From an uncultured Myxococcaceae bacterium (lineage in GTDB: Bacteria > Myxococcota_A > Polyangia > Polyangiales > Ga0077539), in the NCBI GenBank assembly GCA_945952225.1, contig CAMFHP010000027.1:18702-82701 (forward strand): a stretch of DNA of 64,000 nt. The letters are read 5' to 3'. The notes beneath the pieces were generated by a model. It searched no databases. It was not told where the DNA came from and saw only the letters and a program-made list of their open reading frames with translations. Positions 43,489 to 52,807 of this stretch are shown here, in pieces. The translations under genes were made by a program, and so were the position numbers. Numbering within the stretch: the first letter of the stretch is position 1; every line of letters starts with the position of its first letter.

Positions 43489-44475
43489 ATGGACGGCCCC
43501 GACGAACGCACCGACGCGGGGGTGCGCGCCCTGCTGACCCGCCTCCGTGGGGCGACGTGGCTACGCCCCGCGTGCGCGCTCGCCGACGAAGCGCTGGCCG
43601 ACGCCGCTGCGCGCTTCGACGACGCGCTGGCCGCGGTGGGCGACGGGCTCCCCGAGACGCGCGCGCTGCGGGTGGTCGACGGACCCGAAGCGGCCGCGCG
43701 CTGGTCGCGGTGGTGCGAGGCCACGACGGATCGCGACACGCTCCACATTCGCGCGCTCGGCAACGCGGTGGGCACGGCGGCGCGCAGGCTCGATGCGCCC
43801 GCAGAACCCGCACGCCTCGCAGCCTGGCAACGGGCGCTCGGTGAGGCCCTCGACGCCGCGCGCGCACGCGCTCTGTGGACCTCCGCGTGGCGCGGTGCGC
43901 TCCCCGTCGACCACCTCGCGCGCAACGCGCTGCGATGGATCGTCGCGCACCACGGCAGGGCCCTCGCACCCTCTCCGTGGGACCCGCTCCTCGAGCTGTG
44001 GTGCGACGGCGCGTGGTGCACGTGGACGCCCGACGCCACGCTCGTCGTGTGGACGCCCGAGACGCCCGTCGAGCACCTCGTCGCAGGCGAACGCCGCGCG
44101 CTCCCCGATACGCTCGCGACGATGGATGCGCGCATGACCGCGCTCGGCCTCGGTCCTCCGCCGGTGTGCGACGCGCGGGTGCCGCGGATGGGGGGCGTGT
44201 GCACGCTCGACGACGTGGAGACGCGCTTCGAAGTGCACGCGTGGGAGCTCACCATCGGTCGCGCGCTTTCGAACACGCTGGTGCTCGACGACGCGCGGAT
44301 CGCGAAGCGCCACGCGCGGGTGCACTGGCGCGACGGCGGCCCGTGGATCACGGGGCTCGCGAGCGCGTGCGGCACGGTGGTGAGCGAGGCGGCGGTGGGG
44401 CGCGCGGTGCGCTGGGGCTTCGGGGTCGAGGCGCGTGTCGGGGCGTTGCGGGTGCGACTCGACGAAGGTCAGTGA
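43489..44475 (+). CDS. FHA-domain protein, 328 aa
   Basis: The C-terminal 95 residues are a forkhead-associated domain, which binds phosphothreonine: LTIGRALSNTLVLDDARIAKRHARVHWRDG, read as residues about 255-284, contains the GR, SN and H residues in the expected order. The N-terminal 230 residues are helical and of unknown type. FHA proteins are usual partners of Hanks-type Ser/Thr kinases, and a large one is encoded at 52794. The start ATG at 43489 lies 40 bp after a TTGACG -35-like box. Its stop overlaps the converging pilT stop by 7 bp. Confidence 0.8.
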   Translation: MDGPDERTDAGVRALLTRLRGATWLRPACALADEALADAAARFDDALAAVGDGLPETRALRVVDGPEAAARWSRWCEATTDRDTLHIRALGNAVGTAARRLDAPAEPARLAAWQRALGEALDAARARALWTSAWRGALPVDHLARNALRWIVAHHGRALAPSPWDPLLELWCDGAWCTWTPDATLVVWTPETPVEHLVAGERRALPDTLATMDARMTALGLGPPPVCDARVPRMGGVCTLDDVETRFEVHAWELTIGRALSNTLVLDDARIAKRHARVHWRDGGPWITGLASACGTVVSEAAVGRAVRWGFGVEARVGALRVRLDEGQ

Positions 44476-46256
44476 CCGCCGGCGTCTTCGGGCACGGCGT
44501 CGCCGCGATCCTTGAGCCACTTGCGGAAGTCGTCTTTGTCGATGGACTTCTCGAGGCCCGCGATGGGCTCGATCTTGTCTTCTTCGATGAGCTTCTTGAG
44601 CGCGTCGTCCATGGCGATCATGCCGTCGCGCTTGCCGAGCTTGATGAGCCCCGAGATCTGGTGCGTCTTGCCCTCGCGGATCATCGACGCCATCGCGTTC
44701 GACGAGAACATGATCTCGACCGCGGCCGCGCGTCCGCCGCCCTTCTTGCGAAGGAGCTGCTGCGCGACCACGCACTTGATCACCGACGCGAGGGTGCCGC
44801 GCACGCCCGACTGCTTGTCCGCGGGGAACACGTTGATGATGCGGTCGATGGTCTTCGCCGCGGAGTTGGTGTGCAGCGTGCCGAACACGAGCACGCCGGT
44901 CTCCGCCGCGTTGAGCGCCATGGCGATGGTCTCGAGGTCGCGCATCTCGCCGACGAGAATGGCGTCGGGGTCTTCGCGCACGGCGGCGCGCAGGGCCGTC
45001 GAGAAGCTCTTCGAGTGCGGGCCGATCTCGCGCTGCGACATCAGCGACTTCTTGTTCGGATGCACGAACTCGATGGGGTCTTCGATGGTGACGAAGTGCA
45101 TCGGCCGCGTCTCGTTCATCTCGTTGATGATGGCCGAGAGCGTGGTGCTCTTGCCCGAGCCCGTGGGACCGGTCACGAGCACGAGGCCCGAGCGGAGGTT
45201 CACCACCTTGCGGATCACGTCGGGCAGGCCGAGCTGCTGCACCGTGAGCAGCTTGGTGGGAATCACGCGGAACACGGCGCCCATGCCGCGCTCCTGCTTG
45301 AACATGTTCACGCGGAAGCGGCACACGCCCGGGAGCTCGTAGGCGAAGTCGGCGTCGCCGAGCTCCACGTAGTCGGCCCAGATGTGCTGCGGGGTGATGG
45401 GTTCGAGCAGCGCGCGGTAGTCGACGTCGTCGAGCGTGCGGTAGCGGATCGGCTCCATGCGCCCGCCGAGGCGGAAGATCGGCGGACGGCCCACGGAGAT
45501 GTGCAGGTCGCTCGCGCCGCGGTCGCTCATGAGCTTGAGAAAGCGGTCGATGCGGTTCTTGCCCGGCGTGCCCGGCGCCGTCGTCGGGATGTTCGCCTTG
45601 GCCTTCGCGCCGCCCTCTCCCGCGGCGGGCGCTGCGGCCGCGACGGGCTGCGAGGCGAGCTGCGCGCGCAGGGCCTCGACCTCCGCGGTGAGCGTCTCGA
45701 TGCGCTTCGCCGCGTCGGGCGGGAGCTGCGCCACGGCGGCCTGCGCGGCGGGCTGCGAGGCGACCTTCGCGCGCAGCGCGTCGAGCTCGGACTTCAGCGC
45801 GGCGATGGACTCCTGCGTCTCGGGCGCGGCGCGCGCGGGCTTCGACTGGTGCGCGAGGAGGCGCGCCTCGACCTGGGCCTCGACCTGTCCGCGCACGCGC
45901 GTCTCGATCTGCGAGACGAGGGCCTGGAGCATCTCGCGGGTCATCGCGGGCGCCGCGGGCTGCGCGGGGGCGGCGTGCGCGGGCGTCACCTGACGCGCAT
46001 ACGCGGGCTGCGCGTCGTGACCGTAAGCGCCTGCGGGGATCTCTTCGCGGTAGGCGTTGCGCGAGGGACGCTCGACGGGGATGGGGATCTCCTCGCGGTA
46101 GCCGCCGTGGTCCGCGGGCATGGGGATCTCTTCGCGGTAGGCGTTGCGCTCGACGGGGATGGGGATCTCCTCACGGTAGCCCGAGCGCGCGGGGATCTCT
46201 TCGCGGATCACGGCAGGCCGCGGCGGCGCGCCGATGGGGGGACGTCCGTTGCTCAT
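44469..46256 (-). CDS. pilT: PilT-type type IV pilus retraction ATPase with repeat-bearing N-terminal extension
   Basis: 595 residues. The last 355 are a full PilT: RFLKLMSDRGASDLHISVG (about 240), Walker A GPTGSGKS (about 361), the Asp box EDPIEFVHPNK, Walker B ILVGEMRDLET and the His box GTLHTNSA. PilT hexamers pull pili back for twitching motility. The first 235 residues are unusual: five YREEIP-type repeats (IREEIPARSG, YREEIPIPVERNA and so on), then an Ala/Pro linker and Glu/Ala-rich coiled-coil stretches. This tail could recruit a polar or regulatory partner. The start overlaps the HEAT-PilT stop (ATGA at 46253), so the two ATPases are made together. Confidence 0.9.
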   Translation of the reverse strand: MSNGRPPIGAPPRPAVIREEIPARSGYREEIPIPVERNAYREEIPMPADHGGYREEIPIPVERPSRNAYREEIPAGAYGHDAQPAYARQVTPAHAAPAQPAAPAMTREMLQALVSQIETRVRGQVEAQVEARLLAHQSKPARAAPETQESIAALKSELDALRAKVASQPAAQAAVAQLPPDAAKRIETLTAEVEALRAQLASQPVAAAAPAAGEGGAKAKANIPTTAPGTPGKNRIDRFLKLMSDRGASDLHISVGRPPIFRLGGRMEPIRYRTLDDVDYRALLEPITPQHIWADYVELGDADFAYELPGVCRFRVNMFKQERGMGAVFRVIPTKLLTVQQLGLPDVIRKVVNLRSGLVLVTGPTGSGKSTTLSAIINEMNETRPMHFVTIEDPIEFVHPNKKSLMSQREIGPHSKSFSTALRAAVREDPDAILVGEMRDLETIAMALNAAETGVLVFGTLHTNSAAKTIDRIINVFPADKQSGVRGTLASVIKCVVAQQLLRKKGGGRAAAVEIMFSSNAMASMIREGKTHQISGLIKLGKRDGMIAMDDALKKLIEEDKIEPIAGLEKSIDKDDFRKWLKDRGDAVPEDAGGH

Positions 46257-48721
46257 GATGCGACCGCATTCGAGGTGGGAGGCTGGGAGAGGCGCGCTTC
46301 GAAGGTCTCCTTGCGCTCGGCGCGCGCGTACGCGGTCTCGGCGGTGATGAGGCCCGCGTCGAGGAGCTCTTCGAGGCTCTGATCGAGCGTCTGCATGCCC
46401 GCGGCGCGGGAGATCTGCATGAGGCTAGGGAGCTGAAAGGTCTTCTGGTCACGAATGAGCGTGCCGACGTTCATGGTGCCCTTGAGCACCTCGTAGACGG
46501 CCACGCGTCCGTTGCCGTCGGCGCGCGGCACGAGCGACTGCGAGACCACGTACTTGAGGCTCTCCGAGAGGCCCATGCGCACCTGCTGCTGCTCGTCGGG
46601 CGGAAAGCTCTCGATGAGTCGGTCGACGGTCGCGACGGCGCTCGTGGTGTGGAGCGTCGCGATCACGAGGTGGCCCGTCTCCGCCGCCATGAGCGACATG
46701 CGAATGGTCTCGATGTCGCGCATCTCGCCCACCATGATGACGTCGGGATCCTGACGGAGCGCGCCGCGGAGGGCGCGGGCGAAGCTCTGCGTGTGGCGTC
46801 CCACCTCGCGCTGATTGACCAGCGAGTTCTTCACCGGGTGCACGAACTCGATGGGGTCTTCGAGCGTGATGACGTGGTCGCTCTTGGTCTCGTTGATGAG
46901 GTTGATGATCGCCGCGAGCGTGGTGCTCTTGCCGCCGCCCGCGGGGCCCGACACGAGAATGATCCCCTGGTGGTAATCGAGGAGTTCGGTGAGCTGACCG
47001 GGGAGACGGAGGTCGGCGAAGGTCGGCGGGATGTTCGGGATGCAACGGAACGATGCGCAGGTGCCCTTGCGCTGCACGAAGGCGTTCGCGCGGTAGCGCC
47101 CGACGCCGGGGATCGCGTGGCAGAAATCGATCTCGCCCGCGGCCTCGAAGATCTTGCGGCGCACGGGGTCGAGCGTTTCGAGCACCATGGCGCGCGTCTG
47201 CGTCTCGTCGAGCGGGGGAAACTCGGCGCGCACGAGCTTGCCGTTCATGCGGAAGAACGGCGGCTCGCCGACGGTGATCTGCACGTCGCTCGCGCCCATC
47301 TCGCGGGCCTGCGCGAGGAGCTTGTCGATGGGGCGCTTCAGCTCCTTGCTGGAGATCGACGCGGTGGCGCGCTCCTGCTCGGGGGTGACCGTGCCGTACT
47401 CGCGGGCGAGCTCCACGGCGCGCGTGCGCACCTCCTGGGATGGGTCGTTCTCCATCACCTGCTTCAGCAGCTTGCCGAGGCGCGGATCCTTGGAGCGCGA
47501 ACACGCCTGGAGCACCTCGAGGCGCACCTCGGGACGCTCGTCGCCGAGGAGCTTCACCAGCGCGCGAAGCGAGGTCTCGCCGCCGATGTTGCCGAGCGCG
47601 TCGATGGCAGCCCAGCGCGTGTCCTTGTCGTCGAGGGCCTTGATGAGATGGGGCACGACGCGCTCGTCTTTGAGCTTGCCGAGCGTCTCGCACGCGGTGA
47701 TGCGAAGCCACCAGTCGGGGTCTTCGAGGAGCTTCACCACGGGGCCGACGAGGCGCGGGTCTTCGAAGTGCTCGCAGAGCACCAGGGCCTGCATGCGCAC
47801 GTCTTCGTCTTCGTGGTCGAGGAGCGCCGCGGCGGGGCGCAGCACGTCGTCGCCGAAGGTCTTGAGCGTGTTGAGGATGCGCGTGCGGAGCCACCCGAGC
47901 AGCGAGCGCACATGCTGGAGGATCTCGACCACCACCTCGTCGGGCGAGCCCGTGAGAAAGAGCAGCTCCGCAGCGGTGCGGCGCACGGCGTCGTCGCCCT
48001 CGGAGAGCATCTTCATGAACTTCGGGCGGAGGTCTTTCGCGCGCACGCCGGCCGCCGCGCGGATCGCCGTCATGCAGTGCGAGCGCACGGCGGCGTTGTC
48101 CTTCGTGAAGCGGTCGAGCATGAGGTCGAGCACGTCGTCGCTGAGCTGCGCGCCCATCGAGGCGAGGAGCTCCATGGCGCGCTCGCGGAGGCGGTCTTCG
48201 GGGTCCTGCGCGGCCTCCATGAGCAGGGCCTTGCTCTGGAGCACGGGCCCGCGGTCCGCGACGGCGCGGTTGAGGGCCGCGACGCGCATCGGTCCCGGGG
48301 CCTCGCGCACGGCGCGCTCGACGTAGGCGCCGCGGATCTCGGGGGGAAGCTCCAGGGCCACCTCCCACCCGAGGCGCTGACGCATCGGCGAGCCGTCTTT
48401 GATGAGCCCTTCGAGCGCCGGCGTGAGGATGTCCGCCCGGATGCGCGTCACCACGCGGAGCGCGAACCCGCGCGCGGCCGATCCCTGCGATTGCATGTCG
48501 AGCAGGAGCTGCGCGACGGCCTTCGCGTCGGCGCGGCTCACGAACATCGGCGCCACGCTCTGGCGGATCACCGCGTCGTTGGTCCAGAGCAGCGGGAGCA
48601 GGTCGAGGGGTTTGACGTTCTCTTCGCGGAGCGCCGAGAGGAGGGCGAGCTTCTCCTCGTCGTTCTTCCACTCGGCCTTGAGAACCTTCTGGAGTGCGGA
48701 GCGTGAACCGAACAGGGCCAT
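46253..48721 (-). CDS. HEAT-repeat protein fused to a PilT/PilU-type ATPase
   Basis: 822 residues. The N-terminal 455 consist of HEAT-like alpha-helical repeats (for example LLDHEDEDVRMQALVLCEHF and VVKLLEDPDWWLRITACETL), a protein-binding solenoid. The C-terminal 365 residues are a PilT/PilU ATPase: KLLAQAREMGASDVQITVG, Walker A GPAGGGKS (about 590), EDPIEFVHPVK, Walker B IMVGEMRDIET and the His box ATLHTTSA. It therefore keeps all catalytic motifs. It is first in a two-gene operon with pilT, like the pilT-pilU pair in other bacteria. The HEAT part may link the motor to the pilus base or to polarity proteins. Confidence 0.88.
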   Translation of the reverse strand: MALFGSRSALQKVLKAEWKNDEEKLALLSALREENVKPLDLLPLLWTNDAVIRQSVAPMFVSRADAKAVAQLLLDMQSQGSAARGFALRVVTRIRADILTPALEGLIKDGSPMRQRLGWEVALELPPEIRGAYVERAVREAPGPMRVAALNRAVADRGPVLQSKALLMEAAQDPEDRLRERAMELLASMGAQLSDDVLDLMLDRFTKDNAAVRSHCMTAIRAAAGVRAKDLRPKFMKMLSEGDDAVRRTAAELLFLTGSPDEVVVEILQHVRSLLGWLRTRILNTLKTFGDDVLRPAAALLDHEDEDVRMQALVLCEHFEDPRLVGPVVKLLEDPDWWLRITACETLGKLKDERVVPHLIKALDDKDTRWAAIDALGNIGGETSLRALVKLLGDERPEVRLEVLQACSRSKDPRLGKLLKQVMENDPSQEVRTRAVELAREYGTVTPEQERATASISSKELKRPIDKLLAQAREMGASDVQITVGEPPFFRMNGKLVRAEFPPLDETQTRAMVLETLDPVRRKIFEAAGEIDFCHAIPGVGRYRANAFVQRKGTCASFRCIPNIPPTFADLRLPGQLTELLDYHQGIILVSGPAGGGKSTTLAAIINLINETKSDHVITLEDPIEFVHPVKNSLVNQREVGRHTQSFARALRGALRQDPDVIMVGEMRDIETIRMSLMAAETGHLVIATLHTTSAVATVDRLIESFPPDEQQQVRMGLSESLKYVVSQSLVPRADGNGRVAVYEVLKGTMNVGTLIRDQKTFQLPSLMQISRAAGMQTLDQSLEELLDAGLITAETAYARAERKETFEARLSQPPTSNAVAS

Positions 48722-48940
48722 GGGCGACGGCGGACCTCCGTGCGGCCGTCGCGAACACGACGCGCCGTACGTTCAGCCTACCTCCGCCTTCGGCCCTGCT
48801 GGAAACATAGAATGTGACCGTGCGGGCTGCGGTGCCGCGGTTGGGGGAAAACCCGTGCACACCGGAGCGCGTCGTCGCAGCGCTTCGCCGGGGAGGTTCG
48901 CGAGACGGAGGTGTGGGGGGTGTGGCGATGCGCGGCGCGG

Positions 48941-49402
48941 TCAGGCGCTCTGCGCGAAGGCGAGGTAGGCCTCGGGAAGGTCGTCGAACTCGGCCTCGCC
49001 GCCGCACACGGGACACACGGCGGTGGGGTGCACCGCTGGGGCGTCGCGAAGCTCGCAGAGCTCGGCGTGTTCCGCAGAGCAGCGCACGCAGAGGTACGGC
49101 ACGTAGAACGACCGCACGCGGGCGCCGCCGCTGAAGTTCACGATCATGTTCATCTGCGACACGAAGGCCACCGAGCAGTGTTCGAGCTCCATGGCGCGGC
49201 CGCTCTCGCGGAGGGCCTCCATGAGCCGGATCCACTCGCGCACGCCGCAGGAGTTGATGCGCCGCACGCCGCGGAGGTCGAACACGATGCGCGGCGCCGT
49301 GAGCGACCGCACGGGTGAGAAATCCGAGTGCTCGGTGAGCTCGCCCGAGAGGGCGACACGCGCGGCGTCGAGCGCCGACTGGATCTCGAGCTGCGAGGTC
49401 AT
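48941..49402 (-). CDS. STAS-domain protein with C-terminal zinc ribbon
   Basis: 153 residues. The first 95 form a STAS domain: PRIVFDLRGVRRINSCGVREW (residues about 39-59) contains the strand and the Ser at the position phosphorylated in anti-anti-sigma factors such as SpoIIAA and RsbV. The end is a zinc ribbon with LCVRC and AVCPVCGGEAEF. Its start ATG shares one base with the stop of the upstream HATPase gene (TGATG), so the two are co-translated. This is the layout of a partner-switch antagonist and its kinase; the sigma factor or other final target is not visible here. Confidence 0.8.
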   Translation of the reverse strand: MTSQLEIQSALDAARVALSGELTEHSDFSPVRSLTAPRIVFDLRGVRRINSCGVREWIRLMEALRESGRAMELEHCSVAFVSQMNMIVNFSGGARVRSFYVPYLCVRCSAEHAELCELRDAPAVHPTAVCPVCGGEAEFDDLPEAYLAFAQSA

Positions 49403-50424
49403 CACAGCGTGGCCTCCCGTTCGTCGGAGCGCTGCAGGGGGCCGCGCCGCGCGAACACGTTGAACGACTTCCCAGAGCCGAGAAAATCCCGGTACGAGTC
49501 GCGCATCGCGAGGATGCCGATGATCTCGGTGCGCTTGCGCGCGTCGATGTTGATGACGAGGTGCGAGAGCGATTCGAACGCGCAGTAGAAGCCCAGGCCC
49601 GCGCCGCCGTGCGAGTGCGACCAGGTGCGCGCGTCGCGACGGAGCCCGCGGAGGATCGTCGACTGGATGATCCGCGGGTCGAGGGATCCGAAGGGGTCGC
49701 AGACCGACACGCCGATGCGGCGGCCGTCGGCGCAGAGGCGCACGGTGATGGCCTCCTCGGGGCCGAGCACCACGGGGTCGGTGCGGTCGCGGTCGCGGAA
49801 CCGATGGCGCCCCGACTCGTCGACGGGCGCGTTGTAGAAGGCGTTCGAGAGGAACTCGTCGAAGGCCGTCACCACGAGCGCGCGCATGCGCGAGGGCACG
49901 CAGAGCATCTCGGCGAAGGCCTCGGCCTCGGAGACGAGGCGCTCCTTCTCCGACGAGTGCTGGAGCGTGAACGACCGCTCGCGCGCGCCCCACGCGAAGT
50001 ACTTCTCGATGCCGAAGATGTCGTTCGACACGAGCTTGCGCAGCGTGACGTGCAGGTCGTTGTACTGCTGCGCGTTGTCGTGGTGGAGCACGTGCGCCGT
50101 CACGGTCTGTTCGAACCACGGCAGCAGCTCGGCGCGCGACGTGGACTGAAGCAGCACCACCACGGGCGGTCGCGCGGTCGAGCGCGTCCACGGCAGCGAG
50201 GCCGGAGGATTGCGCGAGGCCACGTCGTCGTCGATGACGATGGCGCTGTAGGGCGACACGTCGAACGTGGGCGAGAGGTCGTCGACGGTGTCGATGGCGT
50301 CGGGCTCCTCGATGGCGCTGCGCACCGCGGCGGTGAGCGCGCGAAGCCTCTGTGGTGTGCCGCACGCGAGCAGCACGCGCGTCGGCGTACGAAGGGCCCG
50401 GAGTGAGTCTCGGGTGTCGATCAT
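49402..50424 (-). CDS. Pseudo-receiver plus HATPase (anti-sigma-kinase-like) protein
   Basis: 340 residues. Residues 1-130 look like a receiver domain (RVLLACGTPQRLRALTA, YSAIVIDDDVAS, PPVVVLLQS), though the phospho-Asp position is not clear. Residues 155-320 are a GHKL ATPase of the RsbW/SpoIIAB type: FDEFLSNAFYNAP (N-box), SVCDPFGSLD (G1-like) and SHGGAGLGFYCAF (G2). There is no DHp dimerisation domain, so it is a Ser/Thr-type partner-switch kinase and not a histidine kinase. The immediate downstream gene encodes its probable STAS substrate. The start ATG at 50424 was chosen (MIDTRDSLRALRTPTRV); upstream codons lie in Pro/Arg-rich sequence. Confidence 0.75.
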   Translation of the reverse strand: MIDTRDSLRALRTPTRVLLACGTPQRLRALTAAVRSAIEEPDAIDTVDDLSPTFDVSPYSAIVIDDDVASRNPPASLPWTRSTARPPVVVLLQSTSRAELLPWFEQTVTAHVLHHDNAQQYNDLHVTLRKLVSNDIFGIEKYFAWGARERSFTLQHSSEKERLVSEAEAFAEMLCVPSRMRALVVTAFDEFLSNAFYNAPVDESGRHRFRDRDRTDPVVLGPEEAITVRLCADGRRIGVSVCDPFGSLDPRIIQSTILRGLRRDARTWSHSHGGAGLGFYCAFESLSHLVINIDARKRTEIIGILAMRDSYRDFLGSGKSFNVFARRGPLQRSDEREATL

Positions 50425-50638
50425 CGGAGTCCTGGGGCGGCGTCGACACGGCGGGTGCGCCACACCTGCGCACCGGGCCACGACCGCGCGGCGCCGTACG
50501 ATCCCGACTATCGGACGAAGGGCTCCGCAGCTTCAGCGCGTGTCCGGCCGTCGATCCGCGGGGCATTCCGCCCTCGCGCCGTGCATGCGTGCTTGTCGCG
50601 AGGGCCGCGCATCGCCGAAGCTCACGCTTCCTACTGCG

Positions 50639-52807
50639 ATGCCCACCCGCACTCTCAGCGTGATCGCGAAGGTCGCGCGAGGGCTCAACGAGCCCGCCGT
50701 CCTCTTCGACAACGACCTCGCCTTCGTCGACGCCAACGCCGCGTACGCCGAGCTCTGCGGCATGCGCCTGCGCCACCTCACGCGCGACGGGCGCCATCCC
50801 CTCGACCTCCTGCGCTGCGAGCGCGAAGACCTGCGTGCGTGGGCGCGCGAGGCCATGCAGCGCCGCCAGACCCTGCGCCTCGCGGAGCTCCAGGCCTTTA
50901 CCGTCGAAGGCCGCGCGCTCACGCTCCACGCCGCCTTCACGCCCGTCGACGACGCGAACGGCGACGCCATCGGGCTCCTCGTGACCTACCGCAACGTCAC
51001 CGAAGAGAGCCGCCTCCATGAGCACTTTCGCGCGATGCTCGCCCGCGAGCAGCAGCGCGCCGAGGCCCTCGAGACCGCCGTCGAAGCCCGCACCAAAGAC
51101 CTCCTCGTCGCCCTCGAACAGGTCACCCACCTCTCGCGCGTCGACGCGCTCACGGGGGTGCTCAACCGCCGCTCGTTCACCGAGGGCGCCGACCGCGCGA
51201 TGCGCGTCGCCGAACGCAACGGACGCTCCGCCGGCGTGGTGCTCCTCGACCTCGATCACTTCAAGCGCATCAACGACCGCTACGGTCACCTCGCGGGCGA
51301 CCGCGTGCTGCGGGCCTGCGCCGACACCTTCGCGCGAGCCCTCGCGCCGGGTGACATCCTCGGCCGCTTCGGCGGCGAAGAGTTCGTCGTCGCCGTGGCC
51401 GACACCGACGACGCCACCGTCGAAGCCACCGCCGAGCGCTGCCGTGCGGCCATCGCGGCGCTGCCCTTCGACAGCCTCGTGCCGGGCGCCTCGGGCAGGC
51501 TCACCGTGAGCGCGGGCGTGGCGTGTTTTCCCCGCGACGGGCAGAGCCTCGACGACCTGCTGCTCCGCGCCGACCAGGCCCTCTACGCCGCGAAGGCCGC
51601 GGGCCGCGACTGCGTGCGGCGCTACCGCCCCGAGCTCGCGCGGCTCCCGTCGAAGCACCCGGAGCCCATGCGCAGCGCGCTCGTGCTCGATGCGACCGTC
51701 GAGGGCGCGCGACGGCTCGCCGACTCCGTCGGTGGCGGGGCCCACGTCGAGGTGGCGACCTCGTTCAGCGAGTTTCTCCAGCGGTGCCGCTCCGAGCGCT
51801 TCGACGTGCTCATCGCGGCGCACGAGCACCCCGCGGGCGCGGGTGAAGACGCGCTCCACGGCACCATCGGCGTGTGCCCCGAGGCGCTCCGCGTGCTGGT
51901 GATCGAGCGCGAGGACCAGTTCGCCCAGGTGACCGTGGGCCTGCCCAACGCGATCGACCTGTGCCTCCTGCGCCGCGACGTGGAGCAGTACCTCCACCAC
52001 GCTGTGGACGACGGGCTCACGCGCCGCGAGGTCTCACGCGAGCGCCTGCTGTCGGTCTCGCGCCGCTCGCTCGGCGTGTGGAGCCGTCACGTCACCGAGC
52101 TCCGTCGCTACCTCGCGTCGGGCGACATCGAGTTTCACGTGCAGCCCATCGTGTCGCTCGAAGACGGATCGCGCCGCGCCTATGAGCTCCTCTGCCGCCC
52201 GAGGCATCCGGTGTTCACCGACCCGCTGCTCCTCGTCGACGCGTGCCTTCGCAGCGGGCTCATCTGGGAGTTCGGCTGCGTGGTGCGCGCGGCCGCCGTC
52301 GACCTCGTGCGCACCGGCCGCCTCGACGGGCTCATCTTCGTGAACCTCCACCCCGCGGAGCTCACGGACCCCGAGTTCGCCACGTCGCTTCCCGACGACG
52401 TGATTCCGCGCGTGGTGTTCGAGATCAACGAGCGCGCGTCGGTGCTCCAGGTGGCGAACATCCACACGACGATCACGGCGCTGCGCGCGCGGGGCTTTCG
52501 CTTCGCCATCGACGACCTCGGCGCGGGCTACGCGAGCCTCAACGCCGTGGCCTTCGTGGGCGCCGAGTTCGTGAAGCTCGATCGCGAGCTCGTGCAGGGC
52601 GTCGCGGGCGTCTCGCGGCGCTTCAATCTCGCGCGGCGCATCGTGCAGTTCGCCAACGACGAGGGCATCACCGTCGTCGCCGCGGGGGTCGAAGACGCCG
52701 CCGACGCCGAGGCCCTGCGCGCGATGGGTTGCCACCTCGGGCAGGGCTATCACTTCGGCCGCCCCCACTCGGTGAGCGAGTGGGCGGCGGGCGTCAGCGA
52801 CGGGTGA
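50639..52807 (+). CDS. PAS-GGDEF-EAL cyclic-di-GMP signalling protein
   Basis: 722 residues. An N-terminal PAS-like domain (1-125) and coiled coil lead to a GGDEF domain with DALTGVLNRRSF (about 169) and an intact GGEEF (about 246), so diguanylate cyclase activity is likely. A region of about 100 residues (345-445) resembles a degenerate receiver. The EAL domain (about 475-722) has YELLCRP in place of the usual EAL motif but keeps its Glu, NLHP, EINERAS, IDDLGAGYASL, KLDRELVQG and GQGY, so phosphodiesterase activity is plausible but not certain. The start ATG is 50639. It is divergent from the HATPase gene, and its 3' end overlaps the kinase-phosphatase gene by 14 bp. Confidence 0.88.
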   Translation: MPTRTLSVIAKVARGLNEPAVLFDNDLAFVDANAAYAELCGMRLRHLTRDGRHPLDLLRCEREDLRAWAREAMQRRQTLRLAELQAFTVEGRALTLHAAFTPVDDANGDAIGLLVTYRNVTEESRLHEHFRAMLAREQQRAEALETAVEARTKDLLVALEQVTHLSRVDALTGVLNRRSFTEGADRAMRVAERNGRSAGVVLLDLDHFKRINDRYGHLAGDRVLRACADTFARALAPGDILGRFGGEEFVVAVADTDDATVEATAERCRAAIAALPFDSLVPGASGRLTVSAGVACFPRDGQSLDDLLLRADQALYAAKAAGRDCVRRYRPELARLPSKHPEPMRSALVLDATVEGARRLADSVGGGAHVEVATSFSEFLQRCRSERFDVLIAAHEHPAGAGEDALHGTIGVCPEALRVLVIEREDQFAQVTVGLPNAIDLCLLRRDVEQYLHHAVDDGLTRREVSRERLLSVSRRSLGVWSRHVTELRRYLASGDIEFHVQPIVSLEDGSRRAYELLCRPRHPVFTDPLLLVDACLRSGLIWEFGCVVRAAAVDLVRTGRLDGLIFVNLHPAELTDPEFATSLPDDVIPRVVFEINERASVLQVANIHTTITALRARGFRFAIDDLGAGYASLNAVAFVGAEFVKLDRELVQGVAGVSRRFNLARRIVQFANDEGITVVAAGVEDAADAEALRAMGCHLGQGYHFGRPHSVSEWAAGVSDG

